DNA of 64,000 nt from Pseudomonadota bacterium (lineage in GTDB: Bacteria; Pseudomonadota; Gammaproteobacteria; Burkholderiales; Chitinibacteraceae): NCBI GenBank assembly GCA_018261735.1, contig JAGTRM010000014.1:85168-149167 (forward strand). Direction: 5' to 3'. The position numbers were made by a program, and so were the translations under genes. Under the pieces are notes generated by a model. The model did not search any database. It was given only the letters and a program-made list of their open reading frames with translations, and was not told the DNA's origin. Every line of letters starts with the position of its first letter. Position 1 is the first letter of the stretch. Positions 16,596 to 24,978 of the stretch are shown here, in pieces.

Positions 16596-17105
16596 TCAGG
16601 TTGCGGGCGTGGGCGATTGCAGCGACAACTGCCAGAACCCCACATCCACGTAGCGCCCGAACTTGTAGCCGGTGCCGGGGAAATACCCGACCTTGGCAAA
16701 GTTCATTTTCTCGTGCAGGGCAATGCTCGCGTCGTTAGGCAGGGCGAGGCAGCCGATCACCTCGCGGAAACCGCGTGCGCGGATCGCTTCGATCAGCGCG
16801 GTATACAGCACGCGCCCGTAACCTTTGCCGGTGGCGCTGGCATCGAAATAGATCGAGGTTTCCACCGTGCCGTCGTAGGCCTTGCGCTCGCGGAACTTGC
16901 CGTAATAGGCATAGCCGAGCAGCTTGCCGGCATCGTCTTCCAGCACCAGCCAGTCGAAGGTCTTCTGGATCTTGGCAATCCGCGCGGCGATTTCCTGCGC
17001 GCTCACCGGATCGTATTCAAAGGTGATGGTGGTATCGCGGATATACGGGTTGTAGATATCGGCGATGGCCTGGGCATCGGCCAGAGTGGCGGGTCGAATG
17101 TGCAT
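16596..17105 (-). CDS. GNAT-family N-acetyltransferase (phosphinothricin acetyltransferase-like)
   Basis: Protein of 169 residues that begins MHIRPATLADAQAIADIYN, as phosphinothricin/methionine-sulfoximine-type acetyltransferases do. It has the acetyl-CoA loop ASATGKGYGRVLY (about 97-109) and the C-terminal block LPNDASIALHEKMNFAKVG. It transfers acetyl groups from acetyl-CoA to a small amine; the natural substrate is not known. The open frame extends further upstream across the GST gene, but 17105 is the family start and lies five bases after the GST stop, so the two form one transcript. A decayed partial copy lies at 14891-14999. Confidence 0.9.
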   Translation of the reverse strand: MHIRPATLADAQAIADIYNPYIRDTTITFEYDPVSAQEIAARIAKIQKTFDWLVLEDDAGKLLGYAYYGKFRERKAYDGTVETSIYFDASATGKGYGRVLYTALIEAIRARGFREVIGCLALPNDASIALHEKMNFAKVGYFPGTGYKFGRYVDVGFWQLSLQSPTPAT

Positions 17106-17110
17106 GATGG

Positions 17111-17743
17111 TTACTTGTGGTTGGTCCAGGGTTCGGCGTGGGCGGCGGTGATCCATTCCTGCATGGCCGGCAGGGCCAGGATGGTTTCGGCATAGGCCTG
17201 GGCCACCGGCGGCAGCGGAATTTTGTAGGTGACGAAGCGGGTGACGACCGGCGCGTAGAAGGCGTCGGCCCAGCTGAAGCGGCCGAACAGGAACGGGCCA
17301 TCGGCGCCAAAGCGCGCGCGGCACTCGGTCCAGATCGCGATGATGCGCTCGATGTCGGCCTGGGCTTCCGGCGTGAGGCCCACCTGCAAGCTGGCTCGGA
17401 TATCCATGTTCAGGATATCGCGCAAGGCGGCAAAGCCCGAATGCATCTCGGCGCAGATCGAACGCGCGGTGGCGCGTGCGGCCACATCTGCCGGCCACAG
17501 TCCGCGATCCGGGAATTTCTCGGCTACATATTCGGCAATCGCCAACGAATCCCACACGCGCAATTCGCCGTCGACCAGCAGCGGCACCTTGCCGGTGGGC
17601 GAGAACGCCAGGCGCTGACTGCGCGCATCGGGTTCGTACAAGGGCAGCAGCGTTTCCTCAAACGGGATATCTGCCACTTTCAACCCGAGCCACGGGCGCA
17701 GCGACCAGGACGAGTAATTCTTGTTGCCGATTACGAGTTGCAT
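17111..17743 (-). CDS. glutathione S-transferase family protein
   Basis: Protein of 210 residues: thioredoxin-like N-terminal domain (MQLVIGNKNYSSWSLRPWLGL, then SPTGKVPLLVDGELRVWDSLAIAEYVAE with the glutathione-binding Val-Pro and Ser) and an all-helical C-terminal domain. The YSSWSLRPW opening suggests serine or tyrosine as catalytic residue. I place the start at 17743 because AAGGAG lies at a good distance upstream, although the frame is open to 17764. It is cotranscribed with the acetyltransferase gene. A detoxification role is probable; the substrate is unknown. Confidence 0.92.
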   Translation of the reverse strand: MQLVIGNKNYSSWSLRPWLGLKVADIPFEETLLPLYEPDARSQRLAFSPTGKVPLLVDGELRVWDSLAIAEYVAEKFPDRGLWPADVAARATARSICAEMHSGFAALRDILNMDIRASLQVGLTPEAQADIERIIAIWTECRARFGADGPFLFGRFSWADAFYAPVVTRFVTYKIPLPPVAQAYAETILALPAMQEWITAAHAEPWTNHK

Positions 17744-17873
17744 TGACTGCTCCTTGGTTCTCACACAGTTTCCCGAACTTTACCGCAGTGCCCTTGCGGC
17801 TGTCAGTGGGGTTTTTGACAAAGCCGCGGCGATGGTCGTCGGCGACGGTTTCAAGTTGCCTCCGCCGAGGCAT

Positions 17874-17904
17874 AAAAAACCCCAGCCTAGGAAAGGATGG
17901 GGTT
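17874..17904 (-). terminator. Rho-independent terminator of the siderophore receptor
   Basis: On the minus strand a ten-base stem with one mismatch (AACCCCATCC with GGCTGGGGTT), a seven-base loop and a T6 run, about 35 bases after the receptor stop codon. Confidence 0.8.
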
Positions 17905-17939
17905 CGGTGTGTCGTGCCGGTTTTGCAGGGTAACGCGGA

Positions 17940-20084
17940 TCAGTATTTCCAATTCAGCGATACCGTGGCATTACGCGGTGCGCCATAGTAGGCCTGGGTC
18001 CAATACAGGCTGTTGAGGTATTTCTCGTTGGTGACGTTGTTGATGTTCAGCGAAGTGCTCAGGTGCTTGTTGATCTCGTAGCGCGCCATCAGGTTCAGCA
18101 AAGCGTAGTCCTTCTGGCGAATGGTGACGCCGTTTTCCTTGGTGCTCATTTCGCTCTTCCAGATCACGCTGGCGCCCAATTTCAATTGCTCCAGCCCCGG
18201 CACGCGCCAGGTGGTGGCAGCCTGGATCAGGCGGCGCGGCACGTAGGTGCGGGCGTTGTTGCCGTCCTTGTCCTTGATCGAGAGCACCGTGTAGCCGAGG
18301 CTGGCCTGCAGGTTAGGCGTGATCTCGCCGCTGGCTTCGAGCTCGATGCCGCGCGAGGTGGTGTCCACGCCCTGGTAGACCGCCGTGGTGCCGACGTAAC
18401 CAGCTGATTCGGCCAGGTTGTCCTGGTAAATCTTGAAGGCCGAAATGCCGGTGTTCAGCTTCTTGTCGAGCCATTCATTCTTCAGGCCGATTTCATAGCT
18501 CTTGCCGGTGACCGGGCTCAAGCGCTGCAGGCTGCTGCTCAGCTTGCTCTGCGGGTCGAAGATCTCGGCATAGCTGGCGTAGGCCGTAGCATCCGGCGTG
18601 ACGTTGTAGGTGATGCCGGCATATGGCGTGATCTTGCTGTCCGAACGGACACTGCTGACGCCGTAACTGCTGCCGGTGGTATCGAGCTTGGTCGCGGCCG
18701 CGCCCAGCAGCAGCTTCACGTCGTCGGTCAGGCTGTAGTGGGTGGCGGCATACAGGCTCTTGCGGGTATCGGTGAAATTGCCACCGCTGACGCTGGCATC
18801 GAAGCTCGGTTCCGCATAGCTGCCGTTCCAGGTTGCCAGATCGGGCAGTGCCGTGCCGATGCCCTGGCCGTAGTTCGAAACGCTGTCCAGACCCGAGTGC
18901 GCAAACTGCGCGCCGACCGCGATCTGGTGCTTGCGCCCGAACAGCGTGTATTTGCCGTTGAGCGAAGCATCGATTGTGTTCTGGATGTTCTTGTCATCGA
19001 ACATCGACGGGTAGCTGTACAGCCCCAGACCGGTCGTCGCATCGGGCGTGCCGTAGACGTAGAACAGCTTGTCGTGGCTTTCCTGATTGCGGTGGGTGTA
19101 GGTGGCCTTGGCTTGCCAGTCGTCATTGAACTGGTGCGTGAGCTCGGCGAACAGCGTGGTGTCGGTGTTGTTCCATTTGGTCCAGTCGGCGGCCGTGCTG
19201 GTTGAGACATCGTAATTCGTGGGCGTGCCGTTGCTGTAGTAGAGCGGCAGCGCGCCCCACATGCCGCCGTCAGTTTTCTTTTGCTGGCGCATGAAGCCGA
19301 TTGCGGCGGTGGTGTTGTCGGTCAGATCGGCTTCGACGATGCCGTAAAACGAAGTCTTGTCGTAGGAGAGTCGATCCAGATAGGAATCGCCCTTCTCGCC
19401 GGCCGCAACGAAGCGTCCGCGCACATTGCCGGCTTCGTTGATGGATCCCGAGACATCGGCTTCCAGGCGCTTCTTGTTCCACGATCCCACGCTCAGACTG
19501 CCCGAGGCTTGGAAATCCTTGGTCGGGCGCTTGCGTACGAAATTCACCGTCGCGGACGGGTTGCCGGTGGCCGAAATCAGCCCGTTGGCGCCGCGAATCA
19601 CTTCGACCCGGTCGTACGGCGAAATATCGATATCGCCGTACTGGTTGCCGTAGGTGAACGGCACGCCGACGCCATCGATCTGGAAGTTGGTGATATCGAA
19701 GCCGCGCGCGGAGTAGTAGGTGCGGTCGGTTTCCACGCGTTCGACGTTGATACCGGTGACTGTATCCAGCAAATCATTGACGCTGTTGAGCTGAAAATCC
19801 TCGATCTTGGCGCGGGTGACGACCGTGACTGCCTGCGGCGTTTCTTTCAGCGGCAGATCGAGCTTGGTGGCCGCCGTGCTGCGTTTGGCCGTGTACGAAC
19901 GGCTTTTCTCGGAGGGCTGCTCGGTCTGGCTGTCGGCGTTGACCTGCACGGTATCCAGCGTGATTTCGTTGCGGGCGGTTTCGGCCAGGGTCAGGCTGGG
20001 CGCCAGCAGGGCGATGGCCAGTGCGATGGGCGTCAGGTGAAAAGTGCGATGTTTTCCGAATTGGCAAGGTGAGGCTTGAGGCAT
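17940..20084 (-). CDS. TonB-dependent siderophore receptor, FhuE/FpvA type
   Basis: Protein of 714 residues with signal peptide (cleavage near ALAIALLAPSLTLA-E), TonB box region (ITLDTVQVNA), plug domain (LKETPQAVTVVTRAKIEDF...RGANGLISATGNPSATVNFVRKRP) and a C-terminal beta barrel ending in WKY. The plug and the RGANGL..ATGNPSATVN block fit the FhuE/FpvA branch that takes ferric hydroxamate or pyoverdine-type siderophores. It diverges from the fpvG-like operon across two Fur boxes, so both are expected to be iron-repressed together. An N-terminal signalling domain of the FpvA kind is not evident, which fits the absence of sigma/anti-sigma genes here. The exact ligand is not predictable. Confidence 0.93.
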   Translation of the reverse strand: MPQASPCQFGKHRTFHLTPIALAIALLAPSLTLAETARNEITLDTVQVNADSQTEQPSEKSRSYTAKRSTAATKLDLPLKETPQAVTVVTRAKIEDFQLNSVNDLLDTVTGINVERVETDRTYYSARGFDITNFQIDGVGVPFTYGNQYGDIDISPYDRVEVIRGANGLISATGNPSATVNFVRKRPTKDFQASGSLSVGSWNKKRLEADVSGSINEAGNVRGRFVAAGEKGDSYLDRLSYDKTSFYGIVEADLTDNTTAAIGFMRQQKKTDGGMWGALPLYYSNGTPTNYDVSTSTAADWTKWNNTDTTLFAELTHQFNDDWQAKATYTHRNQESHDKLFYVYGTPDATTGLGLYSYPSMFDDKNIQNTIDASLNGKYTLFGRKHQIAVGAQFAHSGLDSVSNYGQGIGTALPDLATWNGSYAEPSFDASVSGGNFTDTRKSLYAATHYSLTDDVKLLLGAAATKLDTTGSSYGVSSVRSDSKITPYAGITYNVTPDATAYASYAEIFDPQSKLSSSLQRLSPVTGKSYEIGLKNEWLDKKLNTGISAFKIYQDNLAESAGYVGTTAVYQGVDTTSRGIELEASGEITPNLQASLGYTVLSIKDKDGNNARTYVPRRLIQAATTWRVPGLEQLKLGASVIWKSEMSTKENGVTIRQKDYALLNLMARYEINKHLSTSLNINNVTNEKYLNSLYWTQAYYGAPRNATVSLNWKY

Positions 20085-20163
20085 ACGGGTTTTCCCATCA
20101 GGAGTGAAAGTGTCGGTCTCGGAAACCGGAATCGGTGAGCTAAAAGCAATTTGGCTTGCAAAT

Positions 20164-20182
20164 GATAATGAGAAGCTTTATC
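20164..20182 (-). promoter_or_regulatory. Fur box (receptor side)
   Basis: GATAATGAGAAGCTTTATC matches the 19-base Fur consensus at 16 of 19 positions. It lies 80 bases upstream of the receptor ATG. Confidence 0.8.
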
Positions 20183-20263
20183 GTTTGTAAAGGGGTGATG
20201 TCGGCAAGTCAGTGCAGTGAAAGTCATATCCGCCTGTCAGGTGCGGCGAGCCCTGCATTATGT

Positions 20264-20282
20264 GGTAACGATAATCGTTATC
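20264..20282 (+). promoter_or_regulatory. Fur box (fpv-like operon side)
   Basis: GGTAACGATAATCGTTATC matches the Fur consensus at 16 of 19 positions. It sits within a perfect 19-base inverted repeat AACGATAA-N3-TTATCGTT (20267-20285), about 155 bases upstream of the first operon gene. Confidence 0.82.
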
Positions 20283-20438
20283 GTTTGATAAATCGCAAAC
20301 CTTTCCGTCAGGAGCAGGTTTTGTGGCTGTTGAAAACCTGTTCACGATCTGTCGCGAGAACGTGTCAAGCGTGTCTGCATGGGGCCTGATTACGGCCATG
20401 TTGCAAAAGCGTGCACAGGTTTTGAAGGAGAGGATCAA

Positions 20439-21629
20439 TTGGGGGGTAAACCTTCACGCGCCAAGTTCTGGTTCCTGCTGCATAGCTGGCTGGCCATGCC
20501 GATCTGGGCGTTCGTGTTTTTTGTTTGTCTGACCGGCACGCTGGCCACGGTGAGCCAGGAAATCAACTGGCTGGTCGATCCGGCCTTTCGCGCCAACAAG
20601 CCGTCTGCCACTGCGCAGTCGATCGGCTTTGACGGCGCACTGGCGGCGCTGCATCGGGCTGAGCCTGCCGCCGATGTGCAGTGGATGATGCAGACCGAGG
20701 ATTATTTCGCGATCCAGGCCCGGGCGACCTACCCGGATGCCTCGTCCGCCACGCTGTATGTCAACCCGTATAGCGGCGCGATCCAGGGGAGGGCGCCGGA
20801 AGTCACACTGCGCTCGTTCCTGCGCGCGCTGCACGGCTGGCTGCTGGTGCCGTTCAAGGGCGGCACCAGCATCGGCTGGTATCTGGTCTCCGCCTTGTCG
20901 ATTCCGCTGCTCGGCTCGCTGATCACCGGACTGATTGTCTACAAGAAATTCTGGCGCGGTTTTTTCAAGTTCCGTATCCGTTTCTCGCAGGGGGCGCGCG
21001 TGGCCTGGGGTGATTTTCACCGCCTCGCCGGCGTGTGGTCGCTGTGGTTTGTCGGCGTGATCGCGATTACCGCGTTCTGGCTCTTGATCCAGGCCGTGAT
21101 GTGGACGGCGCGCGTATCGATTTCGACCGCCGGCCCGCCGGTGATGGTCGCACGCGAAGAGGTGCCCATCGTGCAGCCGGGACAGGCGATTCCTCGTGTC
21201 TCGATGGCGCAATCGATGGAAGCCGCTCGTCAGGCACTGCCGGAAGGTTTTCATCCGACCTTCGTGGGAACGCAGGCCAATGCCTATAGCCATGTACGCG
21301 TATGGGGGCGCAGCGGAAGCTGGCCGCTGTTGTATGAATCGGCCAGCGTGAACCCGTATACCGGCGCGGTGGAAGACAGCCGCAAGCTGTCGGACCGCTC
21401 GAAGCTGGAACTCGTGACCGAATCGATGCGGCCCCTGCACGCCGGCGACTTCGGCGGATTGGCGGTGAAGCTGATCTGGGCCTTTTTCGGTGCGCTGCTC
21501 TCACTGATGGTGTTCTCGGGAATGCTGATCTGGACCAAGCGCACTGCGCAGGCGAGCGCTGCGCTGCTGAAAAAACGTGAACGGCTGGCAAGTGCCGCCG
21601 TGGTATTGCAACAGGAGGGCGGGCAATGA
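20439..21629 (+). CDS. PepSY-domain inner-membrane protein, FpvG-like iron reductase
   Basis: Protein of 396 residues with four membrane helices (about 10-32, 146-168, 195-220 and 343-365) and two periplasmic PepSY-like regions. Conserved features are the HSW of the first helix, LHGWLLVPFKGG, DFHRLAGVWSLWFVG and a final PLHAGDFGG. In Pseudomonas aeruginosa the matching protein FpvG reduces ferri-pyoverdine iron in the periplasm. I chose the TTG start at 20439 because GAAGGAG lies eight bases upstream; the frame also has an ATG at 20379 without a ribosome site. First gene of an operon with four-base overlaps to the next three genes. The function is by gene order and family, not proven. Confidence 0.85.
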   Translation: MGGKPSRAKFWFLLHSWLAMPIWAFVFFVCLTGTLATVSQEINWLVDPAFRANKPSATAQSIGFDGALAALHRAEPAADVQWMMQTEDYFAIQARATYPDASSATLYVNPYSGAIQGRAPEVTLRSFLRALHGWLLVPFKGGTSIGWYLVSALSIPLLGSLITGLIVYKKFWRGFFKFRIRFSQGARVAWGDFHRLAGVWSLWFVGVIAITAFWLLIQAVMWTARVSISTAGPPVMVAREEVPIVQPGQAIPRVSMAQSMEAARQALPEGFHPTFVGTQANAYSHVRVWGRSGSWPLLYESASVNPYTGAVEDSRKLSDRSKLELVTESMRPLHAGDFGGLAVKLIWAFFGALLSLMVFSGMLIWTKRTAQASAALLKKRERLASAAVVLQQEGGQ

Positions 21630-22159
21630 ATGCATGGATCGATGCCTCGCCGTGGCGGCGAGCCTGGTTGCGCTGGCGCTTCCATCTTTGCCTGCTGATC
21701 CTCTTGGTGCCGGTGTGCTTCTTCTCGGCTTCGATGCATGAGCAGCGGCTCGACAGCGGCCAGCAGGGCATCGGCATGCGCGAGCTGCCAGTCAAGGCGA
21801 TCGGCCCGTGGAGCGTGCGCCTTGCAGAGAAAACGCTGATGGCGCCGACGGCCGATGGTGCGGCCGGCCATGTCAAACCGTTTGTTGCCGCGTTTTGTCA
21901 GGACTGCGTTCCACAGATCCGTGCGGCTTACCTGCGCATCGGCAAGCCACGCAACCTGCGTGCGGCGGGCGCGCTGTTCTACGGCAGCCTGTATCGCACC
22001 GAAGCGTATCTGGTGGTGCCGCCCACGCTTAAACAGGCGGATCAGATATGGCTGACGGTGGAAGGCTGGGATGGCAGCGTGCATCAGACTTCCTGGCCGC
22101 TGGCCGAGGCCTCGCCGGTACTGCTCGATTGGTTCAAGCAACAAGGAAAGATCGAATGA
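21626..22159 (+). CDS. small membrane protein, FpvH position
   Basis: Protein of 177 residues with one N-terminal membrane helix (about 20-36) and a periplasmic remainder. This has a CxxC pair (CQDCVPQ, about 92-95) and no catalytic motif that I recognise. Start and stop overlap neighbours by four bases (ATGA) on both sides, so it is tightly coupled to the PepSY protein and the next gene. In Pseudomonas fpvH occupies this place and is part of the reduction complex region with unknown function. The CxxC suggests redox or metal contact, which is inference. Confidence 0.8.
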   Translation: MNAWIDASPWRRAWLRWRFHLCLLILLVPVCFFSASMHEQRLDSGQQGIGMRELPVKAIGPWSVRLAEKTLMAPTADGAAGHVKPFVAAFCQDCVPQIRAAYLRIGKPRNLRAAGALFYGSLYRTEAYLVVPPTLKQADQIWLTVEGWDGSVHQTSWPLAEASPVLLDWFKQQGKIE

Positions 22160-22467
22160 AGCAACACAATATTCTGCTGGCGCTGGGCCTGTTGTCCTGC
22201 GCGCCCTTTGCGCTGGCGCATAACCCGGTCTGCCGTTGCACGAATGCCGCCGGTGGCACGATCCGCTGCGTGGGCGGATTTTCTGATGGCAGCGGTGCGC
22301 CCGGGGTGAAACTCGACGTGATCGGCTACGACGAGAAAGTGCTGCTCAAGGGCAAGCTCGGCGCGGATTCCAGCCTGAGCTTCAAGAAGCCCAAGGGCGA
22401 GTTCTACATCCTGTTCGATGCCGGCCCCGGCCATGTGGTCGAAATCGATCATGCGGCGGTGGAATGA
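22156..22467 (+). CDS. small secreted protein, FpvJ position
   Basis: Protein of 103 residues with a clear signal peptide (MKQHNILLALGLLSCAPFALA-H). The mature part has three cysteines near its start (PVCRCTNAAGGTIRC) and a carboxypeptidase-regulatory or transthyretin-like look (GVKLDVIGYDEKVLLKGKLGADSSLSF). The frame continues upstream of the ATG, but AAGGAAAG before 22156 and the signal peptide decide the start. It overlaps both neighbours by four bases. Probably a periplasmic partner of the reductase; function unknown. Confidence 0.82.
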   Translation: MKQHNILLALGLLSCAPFALAHNPVCRCTNAAGGTIRCVGGFSDGSGAPGVKLDVIGYDEKVLLKGKLGADSSLSFKKPKGEFYILFDAGPGHVVEIDHAAVE

Positions 22468-23054
22468 TGGAGCAGGTAATCCGACCGGCCGGCGCCGGGC
22501 ATGAAACGCTGTGGGTCGGGGTCTTGTGTGCCGCGATCCTGGCCACCTCCGGCACGGTGATCGCCTTGCGCACGCATACGGTGAGCGAAGCCGTGCAGCA
22601 AACCGGCGTGCTCGATGCGCGGCGCGATCTGAACGCGGCCGAACAAGGCCTGTTCGCCGATCTGCGCGTGGCGCACGACGAAATCGCCGGCGAAAATTCG
22701 CCGGATGTCGCTGCGCTGGCGGAGGCTGGCCTTTTACCCTTCGCCCCGGACGCGACCAGCGTGCGCCGCGGCGGGCATGCTTGGCAGCGGTTGCAGCGCG
22801 GCCAGGACATCGCTTATCTGGGCACGAGCACCGACGCGAAACTGGCCGGTTCGATGCTGCTGCGCCTGGCCGGGGAGAGCCATGCCGCACATGGGCATGC
22901 GCAAGAAGCCCGCGAGCCTGAAATCTGGCTGAGTCGTAGCGCGAGCCTGGCACCGCCTGCATCGCTGGAACCTGCCGCGCTGACCACTGCCGGCTGGCGC
23001 AAGGTCGCTGCCCGGTTCGATGCCGGCGTCACGCGCCAGAAAACGCATCCTTGA
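22464..23054 (+). CDS. DUF6162-like membrane-anchored protein, FpvK position
   Basis: Protein of 196 residues with an N-terminal membrane helix (about 16-34) and a periplasmic part. The latter includes HAAHGHAQEAREPEIWL, a histidine cluster (about 139-145) that could bind metal. It matches my memory of the DUF6162 family found after PepSY genes in fpv operons; I am fairly but not fully sure of the family number. It starts within the stop of the previous gene. About 200 bases with a palindromic repeat separate it from the next operon gene. Confidence 0.78.
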   Translation: MMEQVIRPAGAGHETLWVGVLCAAILATSGTVIALRTHTVSEAVQQTGVLDARRDLNAAEQGLFADLRVAHDEIAGENSPDVAALAEAGLLPFAPDATSVRRGGHAWQRLQRGQDIAYLGTSTDAKLAGSMLLRLAGESHAAHGHAQEAREPEIWLSRSASLAPPASLEPAALTTAGWRKVAARFDAGVTRQKTHP

Positions 23055-23117
23055 CTCACAGGTGCAAGTCCCGTGGCATTTGAAGTCATTGTCCAGAAAA
23101 GGCGATTTCCATTGACC

Positions 23118-23217
23118 GTCATTCCGGCGTACCCCAGGGGTATTTCCTTCGGGCACAGGCCGGAATCCAGTTACAACGCTGATTGACAGACTGGACCCCG
23201 GCCTGCGCCGGGGTGAC
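23118..23217 (+). repeat. palindromic intergenic repeat between fpvK-like and fpvC-like genes
   Basis: A composite inverted repeat. Outer arms are GTCATTCCGGC and GCCGGGGTGAC. Inner hairpins are ATTCCGGC...GCCGGAAT and CCCCGGC-CTGC-GCCGGGG. It ends ...CTGGACCCCGGCCTGCGCC, the form of the dispersed 'GTCATTCC...GGAATCCAG' family seen between genes in many proteobacteria. It interrupts an otherwise overlapping operon and has no T-run. Confidence 0.75.
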
Positions 23218-23257
23218 GAATTAAAAACTTTATCGGGCCTATAGCGAGAATTTGAGC

Positions 23258-24199
23258 ATGAAATTTTGTGATCGTTTTTCCCGGCAGCTTGCACACAGAC
23301 TGGTCCTGCTAGGTGCCGCCCTGTTGCTGGCCGCCCCGCTGGCGCAGGCCCAGCGTCTGCGTGTCGGCATCACGCTGCATCCGTACTACAGCTACGTGAG
23401 CCATATCGTCGGCAATCTGGCCGACGTGGTGCCAGTGATTCCGGCCGGTTTCAACCCGCATGCCTACGAGCCACGCGCCGAAGATATCAAGCGCATCGGC
23501 ACGCTCGATGTGCTGGTGATGAATGGCGTGGGGCACGACGATTTCGCCGATCGCATGGTCGCCGCCAGCGAAAAACCCAAGTTGCCCATCATCGAAGCCA
23601 ATGCCAATGTTTCGCTGCTCGCAGCGACCGGCACGGCGGCGCGCGGTGGCGGCAAGGGGCCGTCGGGCAAGGTGGTGAATCCGCATACTTTCCTATCGAT
23701 CACCACGGCGATCGCGCAGGTCAACACGATTGCGCGCGAACTGGGCAAGCTCGATCCGGCCAATGCCGCAGCGTATGGCGCCAACGCGCGCAGTTATGTG
23801 CAGCGCCTGCGCAAGCTGCGCGCCGATGCGCTGGCCAAGCTCGTGACCGCGCCCGGTGCCGATTTCCGCGTGGCGACGATACACGGCGCGTACGACTATT
23901 TGCTGCGCGAATTCGGCCTGGAAGTCACCGCAGTGATCGAGCCCGCGCATGGCATCGAACCCAGCCCGAGCCAGTTGAAGGCCACCATCGACCAGTTGAA
24001 GAAGCTCGATGTGAAGGTGCTGTTCTCGGAGATGAACTTCCCCTCGACCTATGTCGAAACGATCCGCCGCGAAACCGGCGTGCGCATCTACGCGCTCTCG
24101 CACATCTCCTATGGCGAATACACGCCGCAGAAATTCGAGGAAGAAATGACGCGCAACCTCGATACCGTGGTGCGCGCGATCCGGGAGGCCGGCGCATGA
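23258..24199 (+). CDS. ZnuA/FpvC-like periplasmic binding protein (cluster A-I) with intact metal ligands
   Basis: Protein of 313 residues with signal peptide (ending LLLAAPLAQAQ). It has the two-lobe cluster A-I fold. Three histidines stand where metal ligands of this family lie: NPHAYEP, NPHTFLS and IHGAYDYLLREFGL, and a fourth ligand is possible in SEMNFPSTYVE. In the Pseudomonas fpv operon FpvC is the equivalent partner of the FpvDE ABC transporter and binds iron after its release from the siderophore. I start at ATG 23258; a TTG two codons earlier is the other option. Its end overlaps the ATPase gene by four bases. Confidence 0.9.
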   Translation: MKFCDRFSRQLAHRLVLLGAALLLAAPLAQAQRLRVGITLHPYYSYVSHIVGNLADVVPVIPAGFNPHAYEPRAEDIKRIGTLDVLVMNGVGHDDFADRMVAASEKPKLPIIEANANVSLLAATGTAARGGGKGPSGKVVNPHTFLSITTAIAQVNTIARELGKLDPANAAAYGANARSYVQRLRKLRADALAKLVTAPGADFRVATIHGAYDYLLREFGLEVTAVIEPAHGIEPSPSQLKATIDQLKKLDVKVLFSEMNFPSTYVETIRRETGVRIYALSHISYGEYTPQKFEEEMTRNLDTVVRAIREAGA

Positions 24200-24978
24200 C
24201 TTCATTTTCCGCAACCGGTCCTGCACTGGCTTTCGACGCGGTAAGCCTGACGCTGGGCCGCACCGATATCCTGCAAAACGTGTCGTTCGCGGTGGCGCCG
24301 GGCAGCGTGCATGCGCTGGTCGGCCCCAACGGCGGCGGCAAGACCTCGCTGGTGCGCACGCTGCTGGGGCAGACGCCGCATAACGGCACGCTGAGCCTGC
24401 GCTGGCCGGGTAGCGAAGCCGGCGTGATCGCCTACGTGCCGCAGGCGCTGGATTTCGACCGCGGCCTGCCGATGACGGTCGACGACGTGATGGCGGCGAT
24501 GACGCAGCGCCGGCCGGCTTTTCTTGGCCTCTCGCCGCGCCGCGCGCGCGAAATCGGCGAAGCACTGGCGCGCGTCGGGCTGAAGGACAAACGCCGCCGC
24601 CGCATGGGCGCGCTCTCGGGCGGCGAGCGCCAGCGCGTGCTGTTGGCGCAGGCGCTGATTCCACGGCCCGATCTCGTGGTGCTCGACGAGCCGATGTCGG
24701 CGCTCGATGAACCGGGCGCGCGCATTTTTGCCGATCTGCTCGCCAGCTGGCGCGCCAGCGGCACCACGGTGCTGTGGATCGAACACGATCTGGCGGCGGT
24801 CACGCGCTGGGCCGACCGGGTGACCGGGCTCAACCGCCATATCCTGTTCGACGGCAGGCCGGCGGACATGCTGACACCGGAGCGCTTGTTGGGGCTGTTT
24901 TCCAGCCAGGCCGCGCCTGCCGCTGCGGTCAAGGCCGCACGTGACCTGTATCCCGATCTCTTGGAGGAAGTGCAATGA
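24196..24978 (+). CDS. metal ABC transporter ATP-binding protein (FpvD-like)
   Basis: Protein of 260 residues, a complete ABC ATPase: Walker A GPNGGGKTS (about 40-48), Q-loop PQALDFDR, signature LSGGERQR, Walker B LVVLDEP and switch histidine in IEHD. It belongs to the ZnuC/MntB group that pairs with ABC-3 permeases. It is coupled by four-base overlaps to both the binding-protein gene and the permease gene. It should drive import of the reduced metal from periplasm to cytosol. Confidence 0.95.
   Translation: MTSFSATGPALAFDAVSLTLGRTDILQNVSFAVAPGSVHALVGPNGGGKTSLVRTLLGQTPHNGTLSLRWPGSEAGVIAYVPQALDFDRGLPMTVDDVMAAMTQRRPAFLGLSPRRAREIGEALARVGLKDKRRRRMGALSGGERQRVLLAQALIPRPDLVVLDEPMSALDEPGARIFADLLASWRASGTTVLWIEHDLAAVTRWADRVTGLNRHILFDGRPADMLTPERLLGLFSSQAAPAAAVKAARDLYPDLLEEVQ

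Noticed and set aside
17111..17555. acetyltransferase extended upstream into the GST gene (319 residues)
   Set aside because: The extra N-terminal part is the GST gene read in another frame; family start MHIRPAT at 17105 is clear.
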